NCBI GenBank assembly: GCA_949361645.1
Contig: OX442417.1
Span: 13,939,954-14,003,953 of the forward strand
DNA from: Spongilla lacustris
Taxonomy: Eukaryota; Porifera; Demospongiae; Spongillida; Spongillidae
Length of the DNA stretch: 64,000 nucleotides
Reading direction: 5' to 3'
This document shows positions 45,335-56,600 of this stretch, piece by piece. The stretch's first letter is position 1, and each line of letters opens with the position of its first letter. The position numbers and the translations under genes are program-made. The notes under the pieces are model-generated. The model had not been told where the DNA came from, searched no databases, and saw only the letters and a program-made list of their open reading frames with translations.

Positions 45335-47783
45335 TACGTTAAAAAACTGATCACATGTTCTTATAATCATAATGGCGACCTTAGATACTCTCGGCGCAAA
45401 CTACACCTGGAACGGTCCTTTTCCTCTAGAGATGAAAATGAAACTGTTCTGAGTAGGTTTGAAGCAGGGAGGCTACTACTGGCACTCAGTTGCAAGCGGA
45501 ACGCTACTATAAGTGTGTTGAATGGTTTTTTGCTGGACCGCGTATTGACACAACCCGAGGCCTCAAGGAGCGGAACATCCTGTTCTGGGAAGGAAATCAT
45601 GTTGGACCCTGCAGGTTAGTGCGATAGATATACATGCACGTAGGCCCCTAAAAAAAAATGGGTATCTTGATTCTATACTATACCGTTAGTACGAGAGATG
45701 AAGCCCGGTTGAACGTAAGGCCTTCAAGCTTGCCCAGCTGTGCGGCTGTCTTTGCAACCCATCTTGCACTTTAGCATCTTTCATACAGGTAAGAGTACCA
45801 TAATTAGTAATCCTGTTGCTCTGTACACTACTCGCTTGGGAAGGGACAGTAGCTATCTTGTAATAAACTAGGGTCCAGTTTGTTTGCCCACACTGCAAGC
45901 AGTCATGTGTCTGGGCTAGTTCCAGGGTGCAGTCTGGTCATTACCTTGCTAATTAGAAGAGTATATTGTTTGGATTTAGTAATATCAATGCAAATGAGAG
46001 ACTTCACCTTTGCTGGCATATTACCTTGCCAGTACATGACTTTCTCTGTATTTGCTGGTATGGGTGAAGTGAAGCAGTGATACATCTGATTTTATGTCCT
46101 TGTTCATTCATTTTATGTGAACAGACTGTACCAGCAAGTGGTACCTGATGCAGCAAAAGAGTCCATGAAGAAGGCAAGCCCTCACTATGCTACAAGTGGA
46201 GAGGTTAGCCTTTAATTCCCGTCGCATACATGTATGTGTGTGTGAGCTACATACATGTATGTGTGTGCGAGCTGCATACATGTATGTGTGTATGTGTGTA
46301 TACATGTATGTGTGTATGAACTACATACATGTATGTGTGTGCGAGCTACATACATGTATGTGTGTACGAGCTACATATGTGTATGAGCTACATACATGTA
46401 TGTGTGTATGAGCTACATACATGTATGTGTGTATGAGCTACATACATGTATGTGTGTATGAGCTACATACATGTATGTGTGTATGAGCTACATACATGTA
46501 TGTGTGTATGAGCTACATACATGTATGTGTGTACGATCTACATACATGTATGTGTGTATGAGCTACATACATGTATGTGTGTACGATCTACATACATGTA
46601 TGCATGTATGAGCTACATACATGTATGTGTGTACGATCTACATACATGTATGCGTGTATGAGCTACATACATGTATGTGTGTACGATCTACATACATGTA
46701 TGTGTGTACGATCGACATACATGTATGTGTGTATGAGCTACATACATGTATGTGTGTGTGAGCTACATACATGTATGTGTGTACGATCTACATACATGTA
46801 TGTGTGTACGATCTACATACATGTATGTGTGTACGATCTACATACATGTATGTGTGTGTGAGCTACATACATGTATGTGTGTACGATCTACATACATGTA
46901 TGTGTGTACGATCTACATACATGTATGTGTGTATGATCTACATACATGTATGTGTGTACGATCTACATACATGTATGTGTGTACGATCTACGATCTACAT
47001 ACATGTATGTGTGTATGAGCTACATACATGTATGTGTGTACGATCTACATACATGTAATGTACATGTGTTATGTGATACCCACATCTATGCAGCATGTGT
47101 CTTCTTATATCTCCTGTTCCTCCTCCCTCTTTCCCCTCTCTTTCTTCTTTCCCTCCCACTCACCTCCCTACCTCACCCCTCTCTCCCCTTCCTTCCCCGC
47201 ACTTCCCTTCACTCTTTAGACTCTAGACTTTTAGCAAAGCTATCCTTGATGGTCGGCATGAGATGGCCATGTTGCTGTGGTCATTCCCTAATCACCCCCC
47301 CTTCTCCTCCCTCTAGAGCTCCCCATGGTTACCATATAGACTCCATGGGATGTTGACCATGATGAGGTCAGGACACATAGGGACCTTTGCCACACCCACC
47401 TCTTATTCAGTGTAGATCCTGTGGGCTGTGATGATTTGGATGATGCCCTCTCAATCGGGTGGGTGTGCCTTGTTCATGTATAAGGGGTTGAAGGTCAAGT
47501 TGGCCTGAACTGGGCATGCTGTATTTGCGATTGAAGGTCTCTGTTTATCTGGCACCCTACAGAATGGTGTCCAGCACAGGAGGGTGTTAGAAAAGAGGAA
47601 GGGATTATTTAGTGGTAAGAGTGGGTGGAGGTGTGCCTGTGTATTGGGTGACTATTTGAGCATTTATGCATGCATTCCTGTTCCTGTCTACATTGTAGGA
47701 TTCAGGGTGATCGGCTAAATATTTGGAGAGTCCCATTCCAAAGGGAAGCCTCTCTCTATATGCCTGCAGCCATTAGTGCATAA
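45335..47783 (+). CDS. Truncated gene with RNB (RNase II/DIS3-like) exonuclease motif
   Basis: Exon 47340-47458 reads TPWDVDHDEV then FSVDPVGCDDLDDALSI. This matches the TPW...DLR...fSiDPxGCxDxDDALS block of the RNB catalytic domain of DIS3/DIS3L 3'-5' exonucleases, including the metal-binding Asp cluster. Exon 46125-46203 (YQQVVPDAAKESMKKASPHY) ends in the phase needed to join it. 47699-47783 joins in phase afterwards and ends at TAA (NIWRVPFQREASLYMPAAIS). An upstream open segment, 45340-45614 (SRFEAGRLLLALSCKRNA), has a good donor but no phase-compatible junction was found. The rest of the RNB domain (GVHIADV and beyond) is missing, so the product would be catalytically dead. A LINE fragment follows at once. 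Probably a truncated gene copy; the exon chain is provisional. Confidence 0.5.
46215..47058. repeat. 25-bp palindromic minisatellite (ACATACATGTATGTGTGTAC), about 33 units
   Basis: Each unit centres on the self-complementary ACATACATGTATGT, followed by GTGTACGATCT or GTGTATGAGCT. Two alternating unit types (GATCT and GAGCT) occur in runs. The array occupies an intron between two exons of the RNB-motif gene. ORFs rich in Tyr/Met/Cys/Val/His are artefacts. Confidence 0.95.
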
Positions 47784-47947
47784 AACAAAGCACTAAGAAA
47801 ATCTCTCCTCTACAAGGTGTTTTTTTCTTCGTTGTATTTTTTTTATTCCTTTGTGTGTGTGTGTGTTTTTTTTTAATTTTTTTTAATTTTATAACATAAA
47901 TACAGGATAATTATATACGAGATAAACCTTAATTAAGACAATAGGAG

Positions 47948-48877
47948 TCAAAAAACTGTCGATGACCTAGCTAATATGGCCCTTGCATTAGCTCTCACAA
48001 GGACGATGCTGAGCCTTCCGTACAGAGCCGATGCAGCCGAAGACTTGGAACGAGCCGTGCGAGTAGCGATACGTGCAGCAAGTCTGTCAAGACACTTAAT
48101 GGCTTCGTCTCCCCAACACCCGTACGTCTCCACGGCTAAAGGGATGCAGACCCAGCCCAAACGGTTGCATTTTGCATCGTTGGTGGCATGTTTGCGGGCT
48201 TCAGCAGCCGACGCAGCGGATCCAGCCGTCACACTCGCTTCATTTAAAGTAGTGGGATTTAGCGGTGATGTGACAGTGAAATCCAATGCTGCCGGTTTGC
48301 CGAACTCCCAGTTCTGGACCAGGATGTCTGCTGGGCGAGTTTGCCTACCCTCTTCGTCTAGGCTACTGCCTGCTTCAAGTTGACCCCCGATACATGCCAG
48401 CTTGCAAGATTCCCAAAATGTGTCGCGCAGAGCATTGTGCCTTACAATTAGATCCCCACCACTTTTACACGTGAGAGCGTGATGACCCAGGGGATCTAAG
48501 ACATGTGAAGGACAGAGGGAACAACGGGCGTTTTGGGAGGTGTCCAATCCTAGCCACCATTTAAGAGCCACCTGGAATTCAGGCGGCTCCAGGTGCAAGT
48601 TGAGCTGGGGTGTGGGAATGACTGAGAGCCAAGCTGAAGCATGGGGGGATGACACAGAGAGGAGACGGGCATGCTGTGCCGGTGATGACGCCAGGTCAAA
48701 CAACATCCTCAGCTGCTGGTCCTCAATCTTGGATGACAAGATCCTCTGGCGTGGTGGGGCATCAAGGATGTCCTGGACACTTACAGCATCGGAGTCCCCA
48801 ATGATATGGTATGTTATTTTATTTTTTTGCTTAATACAATTACAAGGTCTTACAGCACAAGCCGTGCGCGGGCCCAA
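47948..48877 (-). CDS. LINE-type retroelement C-terminal ORF with PD-(D/E)XK-like endonuclease
   Basis: An open minus-strand frame of 309 codons. The middle has HLEPPEFQVALKWWLGLD, then a zinc-binding-like CSLCPSHVLDPLGHHALTC (C-x2-C...H-x4-C). It continues with RPADILVQNWEFGKPAALDF, which fits an R..D...ALDFtvT endonuclease core, and RLGWVCIPLAVETYGCWG. This module is widespread at the C-terminus of non-LTR elements in sponges and cnidarians (general knowledge; exact clade not assigned). The RT part is absent, so this is a 5'-truncated copy, although it is undamaged over 930 bp. Shorter relatives are at 11.2, 53.9 and 55.1 kb. Confidence 0.7.
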   Translation of the reverse strand: MGPRTACAVRPCNCIKQKNKITYHIIGDSDAVSVQDILDAPPRQRILSSKIEDQQLRMLFDLASSPAQHARLLSVSSPHASAWLSVIPTPQLNLHLEPPEFQVALKWWLGLDTSQNARCSLCPSHVLDPLGHHALTCKSGGDLIVRHNALRDTFWESCKLACIGGQLEAGSSLDEEGRQTRPADILVQNWEFGKPAALDFTVTSPLNPTTLNEASVTAGSAASAAEARKHATNDAKCNRLGWVCIPLAVETYGCWGDEAIKCLDRLAARIATRTARSKSSAASALYGRLSIVLVRANARAILARSSTVF

Positions 48878-49324
48878 CGCCAGTCATGTACTCATTTGGG
48901 TAGAAAAATGACAGAGATGCAAAGTCATCAAAACGACCATGTAGCTCATCAAAATTTGACACTCTAACCTACTGATCGAACAGGTCGACGTCCGGTCTTT
49001 GTCATGTGCACGTGATGATTTACCTTTGAGCCACGCTCACCTTTCAAACTGATGTAAAACCTCACAGTGCTTGCACAATATGTAACAGTGATCAGTAACT
49101 ATACAGAAAGGTACATGGATAAGAACTAGGAACCCAATGCAACTCGCGGTTTCGAGAACAAATTAACGGTACAAACGTACATCAGTTGTACATGTAGGGG
49201 AACTGTAAAGGGCGCGATCAAGTACTAAGAAGCACTTGATCTGCCCGTTTTTACAACGTAAAAACGACGTAGCCAGAAGGTCTGTGCGAGAATCCAAAGA
49301 GCTCAAAACTGCGCCATTGTAAGG
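48878..49324. other. No gene recognised
   Basis: Between two retroelement fragments. No exon, ORF or repeat I can support. Confidence 0.5.
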
Positions 49325-49699
49325 ATGTTCAACTCACGTGACTTCCGGTTGGATCCAGGCGCAAATTTGCGCTCAGATTGCGCGGCCAGCGCAACTATTT
49401 ACGTACCACCTCCTCCTTTAAACGATGAAGACTTTAAGATTAACAGTCCATTAACCCCATTTGTCCTTTCCGTGGACGGACTACTACACAAAGAGGCTAG
49501 TCGCTTCATAAAGCACATGGCCACTGCTCTGTCTTCCAAGTGGGACAAAGCCTATTCCACCACCAGCAGCTATGTCAGATCACGGCTTACTTTTGCAGGG
49601 GTTCGAGCAGTGAGCCTCTGTCTTAGAGGATCCCGCACCAAATGGAGAAGTGGGCTGGGGTTTGACGATGGTGCTCCTCTGGCCTCATTCATGGAGTAA
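49325..49699 (+). pseudogene. Retroelement fragment (RT-associated C-terminal region)
   Basis: A 124-codon frame ending at TAA. The segment PLTPFVLSVDGLLHKEASRF, followed by VRSRLTFAGVRAVSLCLRGSR, resembles the tail following reverse transcriptase in cnidarian/sponge retroelements. Only this tail remains. An A/T-rich stretch follows. Confidence 0.5.
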
Positions 49700-49799
49700 A
49701 TTTATTGACTTATTATGTCTCTTTTTAATTACTTTTCATCTAATTGTATGTATTTCATGTTTTTATTTTTTATTAAATATAAAAAAATAAAGTAATAAA

Positions 49800-50024
49800 A
49801 AAGTCCAAAGGCTAAGTGCGCTATTGAAACGGCACAAACGAACGGTAAGGCTGCCGAAAAGGTTTCCTGTGACGATTTGCTTCTGTGTAATTGATACATT
49901 GAATGAATCAAAAAATTTGTCAAATAACGGTATAAAATTTGCTGTCTCTTCAGCATCAGGTCCACCTAAGAGACGGAGAACCTTGGACACTGATTCGCGG
50001 AGGAGCTAAAAAAAAAAAAAAAGA
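49800..50024 (+). other. Short ORF followed by poly(A), possible retrocopy 3' end
   Basis: A 61-codon frame (49824-50009) ends SSASGPPKRRRTLDTDSRRS. Its TAA merges into a run of about 15 A. A basic C-terminus followed by poly(A) suggests the end of a reverse-transcribed mRNA. The parent gene is not recognised. No target duplication found. Confidence 0.35.
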
Positions 50025-50053
50025 TGCATTTATAACACATTTGTAACATTTAT

Positions 50054-51410
50054 CGAGAGTAACTCTCATAAAGGATTTGACCCCGATTATGAATATCATT
50101 TTAAAAACGGGACTCGCTTCTAACGGGACTTCTATGAATCGGATCACTTTGCTTGTTGTCGGTATCGAACAAGAAGTCGAAAGAGAGCCGTTTGATGTTT
50201 GTTTGATGTTTCAAAACCGTGTGGTTCAAGAGAACAAACGGGATCCTGTTTTTCCTCGTCCCCAGACGGATCAGCGCCATTTTTTTCTTCTTCCTTTATT
50301 TGTAAAGAACTCGAGATAGAAACTGTTTCAAAGGACGCGAATGGTGCCAATATGTATAGAATTTCAAGAGGTAGATTCTTTGCGGATTGGATACACGTGG
50401 ATCGTATTGGGCCTTTAACTGATAACAGAAATACATATGTTGAAAACTTTACTGGGGAAAAAAACTCAACACGGGAGCTGTTTGAAAGAATGCCAATGGT
50501 ATCAGCAGGTTCAGAATTTCAAGTTATATCCGTATAAGGGAGTATGTTCATGGGGATCGCTTGTTACAGTGGCTCTGGCTAGAAAAGGTGTGTTTCAATA
50601 CATACATGTACGGCCATGTAGTCTCGTACCCAGACCATATGACGCAATGTTTGGTTCGTCATATAGCGTCTGGGAACGAGCTAACGAGCACGACTTAATA
50701 ATAGTTGAATATTAGAAGTACTTGGTGTTCCAATTCGTAGTTTATATCATTCGCTTTTGTTAGTGAAGTTGTTTTGTCAAAATGCCTTCACGTCATTATA
50801 AAGCAAGAGCTAAACGTCGAGCGGAATACCTCCAAAAGTGAGAGAAAATTAATATTGAAAGAGCGATCGTCAGAAGAGACTCTGAGAGCAAAGAAAAGGC
50901 TCGAGGAAGATATCATCGGACCCCGAGCCAAAACTAACCGCTGAGGAAGAACGATATCACCAGAACTCCGATCGAAAGCAAGCCGCTGAGTGGGAAAAAT
51001 ATCACAAGAACCCCGAGCCAATACTAGGCCTATCTTTAAAGCGGCAACGGTACAATGAAAATAAAGCGGCCATGGACAGTGCAGAACATCGGGACGATTC
51101 CATCGCTTCTCCTGCGAAAAGAATGCGATTGCAAGCAGAACGACCGACAGATCAACATGTTGCACTACAGCACGAGGCAAATGCGACCGCAAGGATAACG
51201 GGCTTAGAAAGGTATATACCAATAAACCCCAAAGGTACGTACGTTCGAATTCGACTGAGTGATACAAATTTTATACGTAGGCTTTATTTATTTGCTCATG
51301 TATACAAGTTACTTTACAGTGTTGCTGCAGTGTATGACTCCATCAACACTTCTAAGATTTCATTTGAACACTTACTGTGTGCAGGTCACAACAAAATATG
51401 ATGATTCACT
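50054..51410 (+). mobile_element. PIF1-helicase/Helitron-like element, 5' part with decayed ORF
   Basis: It starts with TATCGAGAGTAACTCTC and GGATTTGACCCCGATTATGA, shared with 61711. A decayed frame from 50781 reads MPSRHYKARAKRRAEYLQK, then Glu/Arg-rich RARGRYHRTPSQN-like repeats with several stops. Such repeated basic motifs open the ORFs of PIF1-helicase elements in sponges (see 58230). No helicase or Rep motif is left here. Confidence 0.5.
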
Positions 51411-51530
51411 ATTTCACTGGTGTACTCTACATATATAGGAGGATGACAGTAGTGTTTGAATGATGTTGGTCCTGAAATTTTTGAGAGGCTTAGGTTGGCA
51501 ATGCAATGTGATGATGGCATGTACTGTGAT

Positions 51531-51856
51531 GATGGTTGTGTACAAATGTAGGCTAGGTGTGTGGGGTTAGGGACCAGACTTGGTGATGGTTGTGTACAAA
51601 TGTAGGTGTGTGGAGTTAGGGACCAGACTTGGTGATGGTTGTGTACAAATGTAGGTGTGTGGAGTTAGGGACCAGACTTGGTGATGGTTGTGTACAAATG
51701 TAGGTGTGTGGAGTTAGGGACCAGACTTGGTGATGGTTGTGTACAAATGTAGGTGTGTGGAGTTAGGGACCAGACTTGGTGATGGTTGTGTACAAATGTA
51801 GGTGTGTGGAGTTAGGGACCAGACTTGGTGATGGTTGTGTACAAATGTAGGTACCT
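51531..51856. repeat. 49-bp tandem repeat, about 6.5 copies
   Basis: The unit begins GGTGATGGTTGTGTACAAAT. The central copies are nearly identical and the first is slightly longer. 51860-52440 afterwards shows no supported gene. Confidence 0.92.
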
Positions 51857-52445
51857 AGTGTGGAGTTAGTGATGGTGCATCACACTTTTCAGGGATCAGA
51901 TTTGTTGAAGCTTCCTCCAGAATGTAATAAATGGAGTGCTTATATTTGGTCCTTGATTGGAGTTCAGCTGACATGGCTGGTGGTGACTCGGAAATGTTGG
52001 TGTTTTGCAACTCAGAACAGACTGTTGCAGTTGTTGTGTGTAATGGAGCAGGATAGTTAGTCTCAGAATGTGGATTTTTGCCCGCACCCTGCTCAAGCCT
52101 GTGTATGCCTATGGTGTCGTGATTTCAGACATTGATAGTAGTCATAGTGTGCATCATGTGACACTGGTATCAATTGGGTAGTGGGAGTAACAATATGATA
52201 GTACATACATGTATACATTGCACATCAAAAAAGAGTGACTGAACTTTCCCGGGATGACAACTGTACATTAAAGGGCTAGCACCGCAATGATACTCTCAGA
52301 TCGGTGAATGCGATGGGCTAAACAAGAGATTATTAGCCCAAATGTCTTTACCTTGGTTTCAGACACATGTCCAGATATCACAGCCTTCGATACGCACGCA
52401 TGAATCGATTAAGCTACCAGGCTGGGGTAGGCTCTCCTGATTCTT

Positions 52446-52585
52446 AGTCTCATAACCAGACCCAAATGTACGTAACTGACTAAACTATGATCATCGTTCT
52501 GCACTCTTGGGCTGTTTCCGCGTAGCGCGCGGTGATGTAATCCACCTGCTGCTGCGAATAGGTCTGGGGTGAGACTAATAATCGG
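52446..52585. mobile_element. About 140-bp MITE with TAGTCTCATAACCAGACC ends
   Basis: TAGTCTCATAACCAGACC at the left and GGTCTGGGGTGAGACTA at the right are imperfect inverted repeats. The interior carries GGTGATGTAATCCACC, shared with 6998 and 39878. Confidence 0.65.
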
Positions 52586-52597
52586 GTATGAACAAAA

Positions 52598-52650
52598 ATT
52601 AATGAAACAAGTAAATAAAAAACATTCTTAATGAGAAAGTTGGTGGCAAT
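52598..52650. mobile_element. Fragment of palindromic MITE
   Basis: AATGAAACAAGTAAATAAAA continues as AACATTCTTAATGAGAAAGTTGGTGG, matching the left end of the family at 60811. The element breaks off after about 50 bp. Confidence 0.7.
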
Positions 52651-52772
52651 GTCCTCGCAACTTCTCGCGACACCTTCTGACGGTTCATCTATGTGCACGT
52701 GTTTTACATCAACGGAAGGTCATTAACCTAACAAGAACAACTTCAAGTATCTCAAACTGTTAGGGACTTGGA

Positions 52773-53556
52773 CAAGGGCGGATCCAGGAATATTGAAAGG
52801 GGGGGGGGGGGGGGGGGGGGGGGGGGCTAGGAAGGGGGTCCGGGGGCTCTGACCCCGGAAAAAAATTTGAGCATTGAATTCCTGGTTTCGATACTTTTTT
52901 TCACACCTTTGAACGGTAAGTTGCAATTTTAGTCCATTGCTTAAACGGCCAGAGGCAGCCCCAGCATCTATCGAGGGGAGGGGCAAACACGAGGGGCGCC
53001 AAAAGGGGCGTGGCTTACGATACTTCTGATGCGCGCGTAACCGTTTGACTCTGGATTGTTGCTAATAATGCATGCGAGCGAGCGCTAGAAGCTAAATTAT
53101 ATATGCTCCGCATGTTGTGGATTAGGGATTGGAGGTGGGGGGAGGGGGGCGCCATAGCCTGAGGGGGGGGGGGGGGGGGGGGGGGGGGCTAAGGCCCCCA
53201 GGGCGCCCTCTCCGGCCGCCTATGAACGCTCATGATCAGCTAAAACAGTGTCCCCAGCATCACACCTAAATTTTAGCAGGTCTGTGTCTCATTGATGTTG
53301 ACAGCAATTCGTCATTATTCGTGATTCGCGCTAGTGATTGGATCCACCGCTTTGTGGCGTTCAGCTATGAATATCTCATCGTCATTAATTGGGACTTCTT
53401 TTCGTACGTCACGCGTTGACTCGTTTTCATAAGTACGAAGATCGAGGCACTTCGGGAGCCTGAAGGGGCGTGGTACAAAATAAAAAGGGGCGTGTTCTAA
53501 GGGAAAGGGGGGGGGGCTATAGCCCCCTCAGCCCCCCCCCCCTGGATCCGCCTCTG
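52773..53556. mobile_element. 784-bp MITE with GGCGGATCCAGG ends and 5-bp target duplication TTGGA
   Basis: CAAGGGCGGATCCAGG at the left matches CCTGGATCCGCCTCTG at the right. TTGGA flanks both sides (52768-52772, 53557-53561). G-runs of 20-28 bases sit near the left end and at about 53164, and opposed G/C runs near the right end. Its ends resemble those of the 10695 element. No transposase. Confidence 0.8.
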
Positions 53557-53759
53557 TTGGAGGGATAGCTGTGCTGCAAGGTTTGAAAATACGCCGCTTA
53601 TCGTGTAAATGATACTTGAACAACAAAAAAAAGGATGGCAAAACTCAGACTGCTTTCGAGGTTATGTAGAAGAAATGATAAAACGCTTACAAGTAGTAGA
53701 TCGCTAGAACCAGAATTCCGCCTCTTTTTGTCAAAATTTAAGGTGTGAACAACCGTATC

Positions 53760-54505
53760 ACGGAGTGTCTGCTATAGAACCATGCGCTCACGTGATATGC
53801 TTCCAATCCCTCTCTAAACAATCTATGTCACTTTCAGCATGAAGTGACAATGCAAAGTCTCTTAGCTTTAATATAATTTATTTTCAACCGTGTTTATTGC
53901 AAAGTGGGTCTCTTGGCTAACGCAATCACCGCTGCAATGCCATTTGAAGCACACTTGGTTCAAGGTGGGGGGACCCTGATGACCTGGTATGGCAAATATT
54001 ATCCTTCCCAGATACCATTGTACCTTCCCTTAATTTGCCAGAGCAACCAGTGCATGGGTCTGGTCTAGCTGCTTCAGCTGAGCAGGCTGCTTAGACCTCA
54101 GCCATATCTTTTTCCCAGTTGCAATTGAAACATCAGGTGTTTGTGATCCTGACTCTTACATATTCCTTATAAGGATTTTGGCCTGAAAAACTGGAGAAAA
54201 TGATACCTCTCATTTGGCAGCAACTGTAAATTGGGACAATGCATGCAATCTCTAGTTTATCAAGTCCCAGAAATCAATATCTCTCACTAATATTAGAGAA
54301 GGTAATTTAGTATTGTTTTGATGGCAGAATGAGCTGTATCTACTGCAAATGACATGGTGCTCTGCAATAAGAGCAATCCATTATCAGGAATGTTTTACAG
54401 TACAGGTACAGGCAAACCTTATAATAGTGCTTGCTGAGCTCAGATTTACTCGTTGGACCTGATTCATTATTTGCTGGCTTTGCAAAGGACAAACTCAGCT
54501 TCAAG
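53760..54505 (-). pseudogene. LINE-type debris, duplicate of 10990-11800
   Basis: Shares long strings with the 11-kb block (for example GCCATTTGAAGCACACTTGG). The minus-strand HLEP-type motif is present but broken. Confidence 0.6.
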
Positions 54506-54659
54506 TCACACAATATGCATACACAAACACCCACACATGATCACATTCTCTTCCTTCCATCGGTTTTCCCATACTCTGCTGCAGATGGGAACAAAAGGGC
54601 TAGGAAATAGGAGAGGAGGAGGAGCATGATCATGAGAGGGCCTATGTACCTGATGCAGC

Positions 54660-54900
54660 AGTTTTGTTTTAATCCTTCTGGATATCAGTGGCCACAATCT
54701 GGAGAGGATAACCAGCCTTGACAGGATGACGTGGAGCTTCATTCTTTGGCACTGGGCCATTCCTTCTTGAGCAAGCAACACAACTCTTGCAACAGTCAGT
54801 CACATCATTGTAGTGTCCAGGCCAATAAAGTCGCCTTTTTGATAAGTACTTCTGTTCTCCTAAGTGTGCACTAGTCAAACCACTGTGAATCTACTCTCCC
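54660..54900 (-). pseudogene. Gypsy-type integrase zinc-binding fragment
   Basis: The minus-strand frame reads TSAHLGEQKYLSKRRLYWPG, then DVTDCCKSCVACSRRNGP and YPLQIVATDIQ. This matches the integrase H2C2 domain (HLG...FYWPGM..DV..C..C..C) and the entry to the catalytic core of Ty3/gypsy retrotransposons. It is cut off after about 70 codons. A shorter copy is at 39303. Confidence 0.75.
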
Positions 54901-55019
54901 CGGCTGCTCTTGCAACAACCAAGTGCACAATGCTTTCTCTTCTTGGTGGAGTTATTCCATTAGGCTCACTTTTAAATCCAAGTTGTGGCTGATTCTCGAC
55001 TAAGCCATGAGCTGACATT

Positions 55020-55266
55020 TTAGTTTTTGACTGGGTTATGGACATGTCTGTTGCTTCACCGCTTAACACAAACATTTTACTAGAGGTGGATGACTGTTTT
55101 GGTGGTGCAGCAGCTCAGGCCACTGAAGTACAGAATCATGCAGCCAATGACCAGAAGTGTTCAGGTCTGGGGTGGGCTTGTGTACCACTTGCTGAACAAA
55201 GAAGCCCAGGAGTATTATTCCTGTCTTGCCTCATGTTCAACAAGGCCATTTTTGATCTTTACAGTT
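55020..55266 (+). pseudogene. LINE-type endonuclease-domain fragment
   Basis: The frame reads MDMSVASPLNTNILLEVDDC and NDQKCSGLGWACVPLAEQ. It is related to the ALDFTVTSPLNPTTLNEAS and RLGWVCIPLAVE segments of the ORF at 47948. 55280-55960 afterwards is AT-rich with nothing supported. Confidence 0.65.
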
Positions 55267-55973
55267 GACTGATCATGAACCTTGCTCTAGCTAGAGGAAT
55301 CGCCAAAGCAATCACATCAGTTAGCTTCCACAATGGTGACAATCATCAGTGTATAGTTAGATTTACTTGTAAATTATGTTATGCACATTAATTATAATTG
55401 CAATAGTAATGATACAATTGTCTCTATCATTAAGATACATATAGAGTAAAGTTTGTATATTATTATTGTAGTTACTTCACTGTATATCATATTTATGCAC
55501 AATTAAATGGTTCTGCATGTACCTGAACAATTACTCAACTATGAACATTTACATGTCATTTTTAAATTTCATGTACATGTAAAAATAAGAATGCCGGTCA
55601 ATCTGAAATGGTGAAAATAAAATCCACCCAAAGGAATATGAGAAATTGATTCAAACATGTTCAACCCTTTCACTGGCTAACTATTTAGCCAGTCAAGAAT
55701 TCCTGTTTACATGACAATGATGTAATTGGGGGAAATTCCTAATAAAATAGAGGCTTGCTGCATACATGTATGTGTTGACAGTTGTTTCTTGTGAGCCTTT
55801 TAAGCTCCTTAATATTTTGATGATAGATGAGCAGGTAGTAGACCTCAGCACATTAAATAGAACACTGTAATGTATTCTAGTATGCTTCATAGATGTATGC
55901 TTCATGTGATCATATGATCATATGAAAATGTAATAATGTAGTCTTGTGATCATGTGATCCTGCTATTTATAGG

Positions 55974-56308
55974 ACACTACTGTCTGTTGCTGAGAAGGCC
56001 TTGGACTACTGGAGATCAGTTCTTAATGACCAATGGAATGTTGCGAGAGGTACTCTGGCCAACGATGGACTGCCTTATGTAACCAGTCACTATGGCTTTT
56101 ACATGACATCATGGCACATTGTGTTGGCTCTGTCAGGTAAGCTGGTAAACATGACGCTGGGGTCGCTGACCTTTGCACCCAAGCTTTTGTGCTACCTGTG
56201 ATGCTGCCTGGAGTGTGGGGATATGTGGAGGGGGAGGAGTTCTCCCCTAAGCACCCCATAGGTGGCTACGTCCAGTACACTGTTAGTTTTAACTTTGGCT
56301 CCATCTAA
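55974..56308 (+). pseudogene. GH116 last-exon fragment, copy 3
   Basis: Corresponds to 5515-5885 of copy 1, including the preceding TGATCATGTGATC-rich intron end. Small deletions remove DLAL-type codons at the start and the AGLLG segment. A further deletion near CCCAAGC shifts frame. Similarity ends at TTTGGCTCCATC, where an AACCGG-rich sequence takes over. Confidence 0.85.
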
Positions 56309-56518
56309 GGCTTGAAACCGGTTGTTCCGGAGCTCCGGTTAACCGATTGCGAGAATCTAATAACCGCCCCAACTGGTTCTATTTCGGCTAAATAACCGCT
56401 TCAACTGGTTTTTTAGAAACTTTGAACAACCTCAACCGACCGGTTGGTTTTATAGTAGCAAGTTGCAATAGTGCTGGGCACGAGAAAGCAAACAACGGTC
56501 TGAGAAGAAGGTAGGGAT

Positions 56519-56532
56519 CACTGGCGGACGGT

Positions 56533-56573
<41 letters not shown>

Positions 56574-56600
56574 GCAACCCCCCCTTTCCTCCTATCGGGT
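56519..56600. mobile_element. One end of the CACTGGCGGACG MITE family with a roughly 40-base G-run
   Basis: CACTGGCGGACGGTGGG, then an uninterrupted G-tract, then GGTTGCAACCCCCCCTTTCC matches the right end of the 10695 element in reverse. The opposite end was not found within the following kilobase. 56600-57360 holds no supported gene. Confidence 0.65.

Noticed and set aside
46187..47058. ORFs rich in Tyr/Met/Cys/Val/His in the 25-bp array, and a CRISPR-like look of repeats with short variable linkers
   Set aside because: Linkers are only two or three variants of 11 bp, not unique spacers. The repeat is contiguous and the DNA is eukaryotic.
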